DNA of 51,329 nucleotides from Lachnospiraceae bacterium (GCA_004557975.1 SFEV01000014.1:1-51329); one strand, 5' to 3'. Shown: positions 7,536 through 16,231, counted from the stretch's first letter. The notes: generated from the sequence alone by a model not told the origin. Made by a program: numbers and translations.

Positions 7536-8592
7536 ATTTCCTGTCTTCCTCCTTATAAAGTAACAAAACATTTTTCGGTGCAATGCCGAGGTTCCAGGAC
7601 ATCTGTTCCATCTTCCTCTCTTTCGGAAGGCGCCACCAGATGTCCGGTGTTCCTTCCCGCTGGTTTTCATAGCGGAACATGACCGTCGTCTCAAATGGCT
7701 CTTCCATTTCCTGGGAAAAAGTGACCGGGAAGACATTGTCCTTTGCCTTCGGATGGAAATAATGTGCCCGGATACCGACTGCACAGAGCCCTTCCTGTAC
7801 CGGCTTCGCTGTTTTCAGGCGGATTCCCCAGTCTGAAACCTCCACCTCATACGGACCGCTCTTTATGGCCGGTACAATATTTTTGCAGCCGGTAAGAACG
7901 GCACCCGGTATACTGCCGGGATCGGCGAAAATTTCTTTCGTCTTTCCGATACGCAGAATCCGGCCGTGATCCATAAGCGCAGTCCTGCGGCACAGATGAT
8001 ACACTTCGTCACGGCTGTGGCTGACCAGCAGAACGTCCTTTCCGAACTGTCCAAGAATGGTGAGTATCTGGGTCTGTAGCTGATCCCTCAGATAAGAATC
8101 GAGAGCGCTGAAGGGTTCATCCAGCAGAAGCAGCTCAGGTTCACTGACCAGGATTCTGGCGAGAGCGACTCTCTGCTGCTGGCCTCCGGAAAGCTGGTGC
8201 GGATACAGATTCATCAGTCCGTCAAGCTGCATAAGAGCTGCCGCTTCCGCCGCTCTCTTTTTGCGCTCTGCGCGGTTTTTCTCTCTGACAAGTCCGCAGA
8301 GAATATTTTTCTCTACGGTCATATTGGGAAACAGTGCATAATTCTGAAACAGATATCCGACGCGGCGCTGCTGGGGCTTCAGATTGATCTTTTGGCTGCT
8401 GTCAAAAAGTGTTCGCCCATTCAGGATAATCTGCCCCTCGTCGGGCGTGATAATTCCGGCAATGGCTTTCAGAGTCAGGCTTTTTCCGCAGCCAGAAGCA
8501 CCCAGCAGTCCTGTAACCCCCTCCGGATGATCCAGATCAATCAGAAGCCGGAAGGAGCCAAAATCTTTTTTTATGTGTACAGACAGACTCAT
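7522..8592 (-). CDS. modC: Molybdate ABC transporter ATP-binding protein ModC
   Basis: 356 residues. The ABC ATPase domain has Walker A GASGCGKS (31-38), signature LSGGQQQR (134-141) and Walker B LLLLDEP. The C-terminal region (about 230-350) is a small regulatory domain of TOBE/MOP type, though diverged. It overlaps modB by 4 bases (ATGA). With ModA and ModB it makes a complete molybdate importer; tungstate is an alternative substrate that sequence alone cannot exclude. Confidence 0.88.
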   Translation of the reverse strand: MSLSVHIKKDFGSFRLLIDLDHPEGVTGLLGASGCGKSLTLKAIAGIITPDEGQIILNGRTLFDSSQKINLKPQQRRVGYLFQNYALFPNMTVEKNILCGLVREKNRAERKKRAAEAAALMQLDGLMNLYPHQLSGGQQQRVALARILVSEPELLLLDEPFSALDSYLRDQLQTQILTILGQFGKDVLLVSHSRDEVYHLCRRTALMDHGRILRIGKTKEIFADPGSIPGAVLTGCKNIVPAIKSGPYEVEVSDWGIRLKTAKPVQEGLCAVGIRAHYFHPKAKDNVFPVTFSQEMEEPFETTVMFRYENQREGTPDIWWRLPKERKMEQMSWNLGIAPKNVLLLYKEEDRKYETD

Positions 8593-9257
8593 ACGTTACC
8601 TGCCTTTCTGTTTTTACTCTCCAGCATATTTACAAACAGAAGGATAACTGCAGAGATAGCCAGATTGACAAGCACCCAGAAAAACGCACTCTGCTCGTTG
8701 TCTGTTCGCCACAGCTGGTAGACGGTGGTGGAGATCGTTGCGGTTCTCCCGGGAATGTAGCCGATCAGCATGCTGGTCGCCCCGTACTCTCCCAGTGCCC
8801 GTGCGAACGCCAGTACTGTCCCTGCCAGAATGCCCTGGCGGCAGGCAGGCATGCGGATCCGCCAGAAAATATACGTGTTGGACAAGCCGAGAGTCTGTCC
8901 GGAATATGCCAGCGTTGTGTCAAAGCTCTCAAAGGCACCCCTGGCTGTCCTGTACATCAGCGGAAATGCGACGACTGCCGAGGCGAGAATTCCGCCGTAC
9001 CAGGTCATGGCAAACTGGATGCCGAATCTGGCGAGAAACATGCCGAGCGGCCGCTTCACACCGAACAGGATCAGCAGAAAGTAGCCACAGACGGTGGGCG
9101 GAAGAACCATTGGAAGTGTGAAAACCACATCAAGGAGCCCCTTTACCGCCCGTGGCAGTTTTGCCACATAGTACGCTGCAAAGATCCCGGTAAAAAAAAC
9201 GATGATGCAGCTTGCTGCTGCAATTCTCAGGGAATTCCATAAGGGATACCAGTCCAT
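8589..9257 (-). CDS. modB: Molybdate ABC transporter permease ModB
   Basis: 222 residues with about five hydrophobic helices and the BPD_transp_1 loop for the ATPase (GLSNTYIFWRIRMPACRQGI; ARALGEYGATSMLIG). Both stretches are typical of ModB/CysT permeases. The ATG at 9257 is preferred over the TTG at 9281 because an ACAGGAG site lies eight bases before it. It follows modA by 44 bases and is coupled to modC by a 4-base overlap. Confidence 0.9.
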   Translation of the reverse strand: MDWYPLWNSLRIAAASCIIVFFTGIFAAYYVAKLPRAVKGLLDVVFTLPMVLPPTVCGYFLLILFGVKRPLGMFLARFGIQFAMTWYGGILASAVVAFPLMYRTARGAFESFDTTLAYSGQTLGLSNTYIFWRIRMPACRQGILAGTVLAFARALGEYGATSMLIGYIPGRTATISTTVYQLWRTDNEQSAFFWVLVNLAISAVILLFVNMLESKNRKAGNV

Positions 9258-9301
9258 ATTTTGTACTCCTGTGTCGGGCAATTCATTTTATGAGACTGCA
9301 G

Positions 9302-10153
9302 TTACTCGTCTTCGGCAGTCACTTTGGAGAAGCCCACTTTCTCAAAGATTTCCATGCACGGTTCCTCAGAAAGGTAATTCAGAAATGCAGCAGCTTCCTC
9401 CTGGTGTTCTGAGGTCTTCAGGACAGCCGCCGGATAAATAACCTGGCCGCACATTTCCGGTGTGGCGTAATCCACAATATTCAGCGCTGTGGAATACGCA
9501 TCAGTACAGTAAATGATACCGCAGTCCACGCTTCCTTCGGAAATCTGTGTCGTGACTTCTTTTACATTGCTGCCGTAGGAGATCACGCCGGAGGCACTGA
9601 GAATCTCCTCGTCAAGTCCGTAATACGCAAGAATTTTCTGCGTGTACTGACCGACCGGAACGTCACTGTTGCCCATGGCCATGAGGATGTTTCCTTCTGT
9701 AAGCGCTTTGGCCAGATCGTCAAAGGTTTCAAGCTCTGCTCTGTTCTCTTCTGTCACACACAGCGTAACTCTGTTTTCCAGAAGATCTGTTCTTGTCTCT
9801 TCCAGGACGTAATCAAGCTCCTCCGTGTTAACCTCCGGGTCGGCTGTAATGTCAAGCTGATCCATCTGTTTCTGACCTGCAGACAGGAACAGATCGCAGA
9901 CAGCACCTTCCTGAATCTGTGTCTTCAGCGTGCCTGAGGAATCGAAATTGAAGGTCAGCGTGATCTCCGGATGTTCCTCCATATAGAGGGCACCGATCTC
10001 TTCCAGCGTCTCAGTGAGAGATGCGGCAGCAAATACGGTGATCTCCGTCTCGCTGTTCTTCTCTTCTCCAGCCATGGCAGGTACTGCTGTAAAAGCAGCC
10101 AGTACGACTGCCGCCATCACTGCGGATAATGTGTTGGTTCGTTTTTTCTGCAC
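9302..10153 (-). CDS. modA: Molybdate-binding periplasmic-type protein ModA
   Basis: 283 residues, GTG start at 10153 with GGGAG upstream. Family motifs: VFAAASLTETLEEI, FDSSGTLKTQIQEGA, DLFLSAGQKQMD, GNSDVPVGQYTQKIL and DCGIIYCTDA. It has an N-terminal signal peptide with an AMA-GE cleavage site after residue 28 and no lipobox cysteine. That is unusual, because Gram-positive binding proteins are normally lipoproteins anchored next to the permease. It is the first gene of the modA-modB-modC-molybdopterin-binding operon. Confidence 0.88.
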   Translation of the reverse strand: MQKKRTNTLSAVMAAVVLAAFTAVPAMAGEEKNSETEITVFAAASLTETLEEIGALYMEEHPEITLTFNFDSSGTLKTQIQEGAVCDLFLSAGQKQMDQLDITADPEVNTEELDYVLEETRTDLLENRVTLCVTEENRAELETFDDLAKALTEGNILMAMGNSDVPVGQYTQKILAYYGLDEEILSASGVISYGSNVKEVTTQISEGSVDCGIIYCTDAYSTALNIVDYATPEMCGQVIYPAAVLKTSEHQEEAAAFLNYLSEEPCMEIFEKVGFSKVTAEDE

Positions 10154-10168
10154 AATTTTTCTCCCTTC

Positions 10169-10250
10169 TTGTTCAGAAAATAATCATTTTCAGACCGATG
10201 CAGACGGTCTGATTTATCAAAACGTGGATTTACACGTTTTGTTCAGAAAA
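10169..10250 (-). promoter_or_regulatory. modA leader with two hairpins between direct repeats
   Basis: Between lon and modA, the 12-base sequence TTGTTCAGAAAA occurs at 10169-10180 and 10239-10250. Between the copies lie two perfect stems: CAGACCG/CGGTCTG (10191-10197 and 10205-10211) and CAAAACGTG/CACGTTTTG (10218-10226 and 10233-10241). Neither has a clear T run on the minus strand. Candidates are a lon terminator, a molybdate-responsive operator or an RNA leader. I could not match it to the Moco riboswitch or to the ModE operator. Confidence 0.4.
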
Positions 10251-10268
10251 CTATTTCATAACGAAAAG

Positions 10269-12533
10269 TCAGAAAATATGATCCAGAAGCTCTGTCACCT
10301 GTTTCACCGGAACAATCTCCAGCTGTTCTTTTACTTCCTCCGCCACATCGTCCAGATCCGGCACATTGTCTGCTGGAATAAAGACTTTTCTGATGCCTGC
10401 TCTCTGGGCAGCCATCAGTTTTTCCGGAAGTCCGCCGATGGGGAGGACTGTTCCGCGCAGCGATATTTCACCGGTCATGGCATACTCTTCTGGAACACAC
10501 CGACCTGTCAGCAGAGATAACAGGGCCGTCACAATCGTGACACCGGCAGAAGGACCGTCCTTCGGAACGGCACCTGCGGGGACGTGGATATGGAGCCTGT
10601 GTTCCTTAAGCTGCTTTGATTCCTCCGGATAAAGGGATTTCACGAGGCTGACTGCAATCTGCACCGACTCCTTCATGACATCACCAAGCTGTCCCGTAAT
10701 CATGACATCATCCTTTCCGTCCACGAGGCGTGATTCGATGAACAGAATTTCACCTCCTGCGCTGGTCCAGGCCAGCCCTGTCATGACGCCGGGCACGGCA
10801 CAGTCCAGCTTCCGGTCATGATGCAGAGGCGGTCTGCCGAGAAATTCCGGAACTCTCTTTTCACCGACAGAGATACTTTTCTGCTCCTTTCGCACCAGCC
10901 GGACAGCTGCCTGGCGGCAGAGTGTGCCGATCTGCTTTTTCAGACCGCGGACACCTGACTCAGCCGTGTATTCGCTGATAATTCTTCGCAGCGCCTTGTC
11001 TGAAATCTTAAGGTCTTTTGATTTCAGCCCGGATTCTGCCATGACGTTTGGAATCAGATGGCGTCTGGCAATCTGGAATTTCTCCACGGCAGTATATCCC
11101 GGAAACTGAATAACCTCCATACGGTTCAGCAAAGGCTCCGGAATCGTATCGGTGGAGTTGGCGGTACATACGAACAGGACATCGGAGAGGTCATAGGGGA
11201 CATTCATGTAATGGTCCGTGAACGTACCGTTCTGCTCCGGATCCAGCACCTCAAGCAGTGCGCTGGCAGGGTCGCCGCCGTGGTCCCTGGCCAGTTTGTC
11301 GACCTCATCAAGCACCATCACAGGATTGGAAGAGCCGCTTCGCCGGATTCCCTCCATGATGCGTCCGGGCATGGCGCCAATGTATGTTCTGCGGTGGCCG
11401 CGTATTTCAGCTTCATCACGGATACCGCCGAGACTGATCCGCGTATAGGCCCTGCCGAGGGCACGGGCGATGCTCTGGCCAATGCTGGTCTTGCCGGTGC
11501 CGGGGGCACCTACGAAGAGAAGGATGGAACCGGCCTGCTTCTGATTCAGTGCCATCACGGCCATCTGCTGTACAACACGCTCCTTGACTTTCTTAAGCCC
11601 GTAATGATCCTCATCGAGAATCTCCTCCACTCTGGCAAGGTCGATATCAGGCATCCGGGCTTTCTTCCAGCATAGCCCTGTCACAAAGTCCAGATACTCG
11701 TAAAGCATGCCGTACTCATGGCTATCCTTGCCTTCCTGTTTCATGCGGTTCAGAATTTTCTCAGCTTCCCGGCGGGCTGTATCGTTCATACCGGACTCTT
11801 CGATGGCTTTTTCAAACTTTCTGATATCAGTAATATTTTCAGGGTGCATATCATCAAGCTGCTTTTCGAGAAAGCTGATCTGTTTTTTGATTGCCGCTTC
11901 ACGGTAAGCCATCTCATGGCTCTCCTGCTGCGCCTCCTGGGCTGCCTCAGACACCGTCATACCTGCAATGAATTCGTAGACGGCCTGTTCCATCATGGAG
12001 GCTCGTCTGCGCTGGGAATCCTCTGCAATAATCGCATACTTTTCCTGCCAGTCCAGATTCATGTATCCGGCTGAAGCGCACACCATTTCTCCCAAATTTG
12101 TCCAGTGGTTTACTGTATTGCGAATCCAGACTCCCCAGGGAAATCTCTGAATGAACTGGAGATAATCTTCTTTGATCCTGGAAAAGTGCTGCTGCTGTTC
12201 TTCCGTGGGAAAGTCTGAAATATCGGGCCGGATATCGGCAGTCGCCAGAAGGCGTCCTTCACCCGTTTCAATATCGGATACGTTTACCCGGTTCTGCACG
12301 CGAAGCTGCACAAGACCCTCTGAATCGATCCCTGTAATCTCAGCCAAAAGACCAATCGGATAGAAGTCCTCAGGCACAAGCTGCTCCGGTTCCTTCTGTT
12401 CCTTCAGAAGCAGGAAGAGAACTGTGTCACCCTTCTGGGGCTGTTCCAGCTGATATTTATCGTAGATCTCCTTTTTAAAATAGAAATTGACTCCCGGCAG
12501 GAGAATCATATCATAAAGTGGAATGGTAATCAT
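10269..12533 (-). CDS. lon: ATP-dependent protease Lon
   Basis: 754 residues from the ATG at 12533, chosen for AAAGGAGGG eight bases upstream; the frame is open to 12563 but that region holds the CIRCE operator. Layout: N-terminal LON substrate-binding domain, helical region, AAA+ module (Walker A GAPGTGKT at 342-349, Walker B VMVLDEVDK around 405-413) and protease domain with S662 (DGPSAG) and K705 (GGLPEKLMAA) as the catalytic dyad. The N-terminal domain is diverged, so it was assigned from position. Degrades damaged and regulatory proteins in the cytoplasm. The CIRCE element directly upstream indicates heat-shock control by HrcA. Confidence 0.93.
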   Translation of the reverse strand: MITIPLYDMILLPGVNFYFKKEIYDKYQLEQPQKGDTVLFLLLKEQKEPEQLVPEDFYPIGLLAEITGIDSEGLVQLRVQNRVNVSDIETGEGRLLATADIRPDISDFPTEEQQQHFSRIKEDYLQFIQRFPWGVWIRNTVNHWTNLGEMVCASAGYMNLDWQEKYAIIAEDSQRRRASMMEQAVYEFIAGMTVSEAAQEAQQESHEMAYREAAIKKQISFLEKQLDDMHPENITDIRKFEKAIEESGMNDTARREAEKILNRMKQEGKDSHEYGMLYEYLDFVTGLCWKKARMPDIDLARVEEILDEDHYGLKKVKERVVQQMAVMALNQKQAGSILLFVGAPGTGKTSIGQSIARALGRAYTRISLGGIRDEAEIRGHRRTYIGAMPGRIMEGIRRSGSSNPVMVLDEVDKLARDHGGDPASALLEVLDPEQNGTFTDHYMNVPYDLSDVLFVCTANSTDTIPEPLLNRMEVIQFPGYTAVEKFQIARRHLIPNVMAESGLKSKDLKISDKALRRIISEYTAESGVRGLKKQIGTLCRQAAVRLVRKEQKSISVGEKRVPEFLGRPPLHHDRKLDCAVPGVMTGLAWTSAGGEILFIESRLVDGKDDVMITGQLGDVMKESVQIAVSLVKSLYPEESKQLKEHRLHIHVPAGAVPKDGPSAGVTIVTALLSLLTGRCVPEEYAMTGEISLRGTVLPIGGLPEKLMAAQRAGIRKVFIPADNVPDLDDVAEEVKEQLEIVPVKQVTELLDHIF

Positions 12534-12552
12534 GAGAAACCCTCCTTTATTA

Positions 12553-12579
12553 TCAGCACTCATTCCGAACGAGTGCTAA
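12553..12579 (-). promoter_or_regulatory. CIRCE operator (HrcA site) upstream of lon
   Basis: TCAGCACTC (12553-12561), nine bases, then GAGTGCTAA (12571-12579). The consensus is TTAGCACTC-N9-GAGTGCTAA, so 17 of 18 arm positions match and the spacing is exact. It lies 20 bases before the lon start codon. CIRCE is best known before groESL and hrcA-grpE-dnaK; here it would place lon in the HrcA regulon. Confidence 0.92.
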
Positions 12580-12587
12580 TCGATCTG

Positions 12588-12639
12588 TAAAAAGAAACAG
12601 TTCAAAACATGCTGAAGCTGATTCTGTTTCAAACTGTTT
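12588..12639 (-). terminator. Intrinsic terminator after rnhB
   Basis: On the minus strand the stem AAACAGTT-TG-AAACA pairs with TGTTT-TG-AACTGTTT (arms at 12625-12639 and 12595-12609; 13 pairs and one two-base mismatch), followed by CTTTTTAC. It lies between the rnhB stop and the lon CIRCE, so lon is probably a separate transcription unit. Confidence 0.65.
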
Positions 12640-12659
12640 GTTCTTTATATTTTATTACT

Positions 12660-13436
12660 TTATTCAAATAAGTCAATACTTTTCACAAAATTTCCGATAA
12701 ACGTTCTGCGGTGTATGGGAGACGGGCCATATTTTCTGATTGCCTCAATGTGGGCGGCAGAGCCGTATCCTTTGTGAGCGGCAAAACCGTATTCCGGCAT
12801 GACCTTGTCGTATTCTCTCATGAGGCGGTCTCTCGTCACCTTGGCGAGCACACTGGCTGCAGCGATGGAAAGGCTTTTGGCATCTCCCTTGATAATCGGC
12901 ACCTGCAGGCAGTCAAGCTTCGGAATCGTCACCGCATCGTTGAGCAGTACCCGGGGCGCAGGGTCAAGGGCAGCGACAGCCTCCCTCATGGCTTCATAGG
13001 TGGCCTGAAGAATGTTGATCTCGTCAATTCTCGCCGGCGATACCATGCCGATTCCCCAGGATATGGCCTTTTCCTTTATCTCGTCGAACAGCTCCTCCCG
13101 GCGTTTTTCTGTAAGCTGTTTGGAATCGTTCAGATACAGGATTTCACAGTCGCGGGGGAGAATAACTGCTCCCGCAACTACAGGACCGGCAAGAGGTCCG
13201 CGTCCTGCTTCATCAATTCCGCATACAAATCCGAGATGCTCATACTGATGCTCGTATAAACGCATCTGTTCAAGCCTCTGTCGCTCCGCTGCCAGGCGAT
13301 CCAGTTTTTTTCTGTACTGCCCGATGAGGGCTGCAACGCCTGAACGCGGATCCGACTCATACAGCCCAAAAAGCTGTGGAAGTGCATGCTCATCTGCAGC
13401 GGAAAATTCTTTTTTAATCTCTGCTATGCTTTTCAT
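12660..13436 (-). CDS. rnhB: Ribonuclease HII
   Basis: 258 residues. RNase HII removes RNA from RNA-DNA hybrids and single misincorporated ribonucleotides. GIDEAGRGPLAGPVVAGAV holds the DE-x-GRG catalytic motif; further acidic residues lie in LNDSKQLTEKRREEL and in LLNDAVTIPKLD. An additional 65-70 residues at the N terminus (helical, charged) precede the catalytic core, as in many Firmicutes. ATG at 13436 with an AGAGGAAA site. Confidence 0.93.
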   Translation of the reverse strand: MKSIAEIKKEFSAADEHALPQLFGLYESDPRSGVAALIGQYRKKLDRLAAERQRLEQMRLYEHQYEHLGFVCGIDEAGRGPLAGPVVAGAVILPRDCEILYLNDSKQLTEKRREELFDEIKEKAISWGIGMVSPARIDEINILQATYEAMREAVAALDPAPRVLLNDAVTIPKLDCLQVPIIKGDAKSLSIAAASVLAKVTRDRLMREYDKVMPEYGFAAHKGYGSAAHIEAIRKYGPSPIHRRTFIGNFVKSIDLFE

Positions 13437-13453
13437 TGGTTTCCTCTGAAAGG

Positions 13454-14011
13454 TTACTGGTGCTTCAGAAAACCGAGTCTGTCGAGGGGCCAGATACGGA
13501 ACCAGGCCTTTCCCACAATCTCGCTTCTGGCAATATTGCCGACACTCGGTTCACGGCTGTCTGTGCTGCCCGGGCGGTTGTCCCCCAGTACGAAGTATTC
13601 CTGCTCCCCAAGCGTAACCGGCTCTGAGGCGAGTCCTGGATTTTTGATTTCTCCGTATCCGAAGGACTCTTTCAGCACCTTTCCGTTGATGTAAATTTCA
13701 CCGTCATAAATCTGGACCGTCTCACCGGGCAGACCGATAATACGTTTGATATAGAAGGTATCCTCCTGGTACCTGAACGGAAAGACAACGACATCAAATC
13801 GCTTCGGATCAGAAAAACGGTAGCTGATTTTGTCAACGATCAGGTGATCGCCGTCAGACAGCGCCGGGTACATGGACTCTCCCGTCACCTCCGTCTGTTC
13901 TGCCACGTAATGTACGACCAGGTAGACGGCAGCACAAAGTACGGCCAGACATATGATCCACCCCAGTACTTCGCGCACAATGCTTTTTTTTCTTCTGCCC
14001 TTCTGTTTCAA
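13454..14011 (-). CDS. lepB: Signal peptidase I, copy 1
   Basis: 185 residues of the S26 family, which cleaves signal peptides at the outer face of the membrane. One N-terminal membrane anchor (about 14-35), catalytic S46 in TGESMYP, catalytic K89 in FYIKRIIGLPGE, and the box VLGDNRPGSTDSR. The TTG at 14011 is preferred because AGAGAGG lies about six bases before it; a GTG at 14044 would add eleven residues but has no ribosome binding site. Third of three paralogues in this operon. Confidence 0.88.
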   Translation of the reverse strand: MKQKGRRKKSIVREVLGWIICLAVLCAAVYLVVHYVAEQTEVTGESMYPALSDGDHLIVDKISYRFSDPKRFDVVVFPFRYQEDTFYIKRIIGLPGETVQIYDGEIYINGKVLKESFGYGEIKNPGLASEPVTLGEQEYFVLGDNRPGSTDSREPSVGNIARSEIVGKAWFRIWPLDRLGFLKHQ

Positions 14012-14062
14012 TGTATGCCTCTCTTTCGAAATCTGTCCGATCACAGGCCAGGCGTACGCAGA

Positions 14063-14641
14063 TTACTGATGCTTCAGAAAGCCGATATTAGTAAGCGGCC
14101 ATATCCGCACCCATGCGCGGCCTATGATTGCATCACGCCGGACATTGCCGACCATCTGAGAGCGGCTGTCCGTACTGTTGTTGCGGTTGTCACCGAGAAC
14201 AAAGTATTCATCCTCACCAAGCGTGATCGGCTCGATGGCCCGTCCGGGATTCTGAATTGTCTCTTTGCCGTAGTTTTCCTCCAGAACCTCACCGTTGATA
14301 TAGATCGTTCCGTCTGTATCGATCTGAATCGTCTCACCGGGCATGCCGATGATACGCTTGATGTAGTATTCCTTCGTGTCATAGGGAGGGAATACAATGA
14401 TGTCAAAACGCTGCGGATCGCCGAAGCGGTAGGAAAGCTTTTCAACGATCAGGTTGTCGCCGTCCTGCAGCGTATTCTCCATGGAACGTCCGTCCACCAT
14501 CGTTCTCTGTCCCACGAAATGAAGAATGAGATACGTCAGCACTACGACAAAGAGAATATAAAAAATCCAGCTGATAATTTCTTTTTTTATATCCATCTTC
14601 TTTTCAGTTCCTGTGTTTTCTGTGTTTGTTTCACTGCTCAT
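14063..14641 (-). CDS. lepB: Signal peptidase I, copy 2
   Basis: 192 residues. Single membrane anchor (about 22-44) after a polar N terminus, catalytic S53 in DGRSMENTL, K95 in YYIKRIIGMPGE, and the box VLGDNRNNSTDSR. It starts in a 4-base overlap with the end of rbgA. It is closely similar to copy 1, including the shared C-terminal GFLKHQ, which suggests a local duplication. Confidence 0.92.
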   Translation of the reverse strand: MSSETNTENTGTEKKMDIKKEIISWIFYILFVVVLTYLILHFVGQRTMVDGRSMENTLQDGDNLIVEKLSYRFGDPQRFDIIVFPPYDTKEYYIKRIIGMPGETIQIDTDGTIYINGEVLEENYGKETIQNPGRAIEPITLGEDEYFVLGDNRNNSTDSRSQMVGNVRRDAIIGRAWVRIWPLTNIGFLKHQ

Positions 14642-15594
14642 ATTCTGTCACCACTTTCTTCTGTATTGTCAGTAACTGTATTGCCGTAACCTGTGCTGTC
14701 TGTGTCGGTACGGCCCGATACTGCATGTTCACCGCCTGCCAGGTCCTGCTGGCCATCCGGAAATTCCAGGGTGATCCGTCCTGTTTTGCCGCTTCGGAAA
14801 TCCTCAATGATCAGCGCTGCGGCTTTCGGATAATCAGGAAGATCTCCCTTCTGTCTGCAGCCTCTGGCCAGGGCTATGTGCTCCAGAAGCTGTAAGGCAG
14901 TGCCTGTCTCTGCAACCTGGTACCGCTCCTGAAGTTTCCCCGGATAACTGGTCCGTATGAAGTCGAGAAGCCACAGAGCAAGCTCTTCTGCCTGAAGAAT
15001 TTCGTCACGGATGGAGCCGATCACTGCCAGCTTCAGGCCGACAAGCTGGTCATCGAATTTCGGCCAGAGAATACCCGGCGTATCGAGAAGCTCCACACTT
15101 TTGTTCAGGCGAATCCACTGTTTGCCTTTCGTCACGCCGGGACGGTTGCCCGTCTTCGTGCAGGCTTTTCCGGCAAACGTGTTGATGAATGTTGACTTTC
15201 CCACATTGGGGATACCGACCACCATGGCACGCACAGGGCGGTTGAGAATTCCGCGTTTCCTGTCTCTCTCCAGCTTTTCTCTGCAGGCTTCCTGGATGAT
15301 GGACTGGATCTGTTTCATTCCGGCTCCGCTTCGCGCGTTGATCCTTGCGGTAAAGCAGCCCTTCTGTCGGAAGTATTCTTCCCACTGTGCGGTCCGGCGC
15401 TCATCCGCCAGATCGGCTTTGTTCAGAAGAACCAGGCGAGATTTGTTTTTTCCCAGCTCATCGATATCCGGATTCCGGCTGGAGAGCGGTACTCTCGCGT
15501 CGGTCAGCTCAATGACCAGATCGATCAGCTTTATGTCCTCCTGCATCATTCTCCTGGCCTTTGTCATATGGCCGGGATACCATTGATAATTCAT
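14638..15594 (-). CDS. rbgA: Ribosome biogenesis GTPase A (YlqF)
   Basis: 318 residues. A circularly permuted GTPase that acts late in 50S subunit assembly. The G motifs appear in permuted order: NKAD (58-61, G4), then GIPNVGKST (127-135, G1), GVTKG (G2 region) and DTPG (171-174, G3). The YPGHM start and GNRPGVTKGKQWI are family signatures. The C-terminal tail after the helical domain is rich in Gly, Thr and Asp and looks disordered. An ATG with AGGAGGTATG just upstream. Embedded between signal peptidase genes. Confidence 0.94.
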   Translation of the reverse strand: MNYQWYPGHMTKARRMMQEDIKLIDLVIELTDARVPLSSRNPDIDELGKNKSRLVLLNKADLADERRTAQWEEYFRQKGCFTARINARSGAGMKQIQSIIQEACREKLERDRKRGILNRPVRAMVVGIPNVGKSTFINTFAGKACTKTGNRPGVTKGKQWIRLNKSVELLDTPGILWPKFDDQLVGLKLAVIGSIRDEILQAEELALWLLDFIRTSYPGKLQERYQVAETGTALQLLEHIALARGCRQKGDLPDYPKAAALIIEDFRSGKTGRITLEFPDGQQDLAGGEHAVSGRTDTDSTGYGNTVTDNTEESGDRI

Positions 15595-15619
15595 TCATAC
15601 CTCCTGTAGGAAATCAGGC

Positions 15620-16231
15620 TCAGCTCTTGATCAGCCCCCGATGTTCTGACGGGGACAGGACAAACCAGACCTTTCCTTCGATATAATCGGAATGCACGAC
15701 TCCGACGTCCGCAAAGCGGCTGTCCTCGCTGTTATTGCGGTTGTCTCCCAGCACAAAGTATTCCTTGTCGCCAAGCTTTATGCCGTCGGCTGCCATGCCC
15801 GGGTTCGTAATAACAGGATAACTCTTTTTTTCAAGATATACAACATCGTTAATGTAAATCATTCCATCTTTTATCTGAACGGTCTCGCCGGGCAGTCCGA
15901 TGATGCGTTTGATGCTGGAATGACCCGTATCGCTGCCGTTTGGCTTAAAGGAGATGATGTCGCCGCGATCCGGTGTGCCGACCTGGTAAGCCAGAACATT
16001 CAGCAGTACCGTGTCTCCGCCGGAGAGGGTGACATCCATGGACTGACCGATGTTGGTCCTTGACTGTCCGAAAAAGTATACGACAACGTAAGCGAACAGG
16101 ATCACGACGAGAATCTCGAATGTCCACAGTGCGATATTCCGGATCACCGATTTTTTCTTTTTCGGAGCGGGAAGCGGCTGTGCAAATTCCATGGGATTTA
16201 CTGCCGGAGGGGCGGGTCTTTGTCTTCTCAT
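15620..16231 (-). CDS. lepB: Signal peptidase I, copy 3
   Basis: 203 residues from the ATG at 16231 with AAAGGAG upstream. A Pro/Lys-rich cytoplasmic N terminus (PAPPAVNPMEFAQPLPAPKK) precedes the anchor (about 31-54). Catalytic S64 in IGQSMDVTL and K108 in SSIKRIIGLPGE; box VLGDNRNNSEDSR. It is more diverged from copies 1 and 2 than they are from each other. Possibly has different substrates or regulation. Confidence 0.9.
   Translation of the reverse strand: MRRQRPAPPAVNPMEFAQPLPAPKKKKSVIRNIALWTFEILVVILFAYVVVYFFGQSRTNIGQSMDVTLSGGDTVLLNVLAYQVGTPDRGDIISFKPNGSDTGHSSIKRIIGLPGETVQIKDGMIYINDVVYLEKKSYPVITNPGMAADGIKLGDKEYFVLGDNRNNSEDSRFADVGVVHSDYIEGKVWFVLSPSEHRGLIKS

Noticed and set aside
12534..12563. 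Ten extra N-terminal codons of Lon
   Set aside because: They would overlap the CIRCE operator; AAAGGAGGG before the ATG at 12533 gives a better start.
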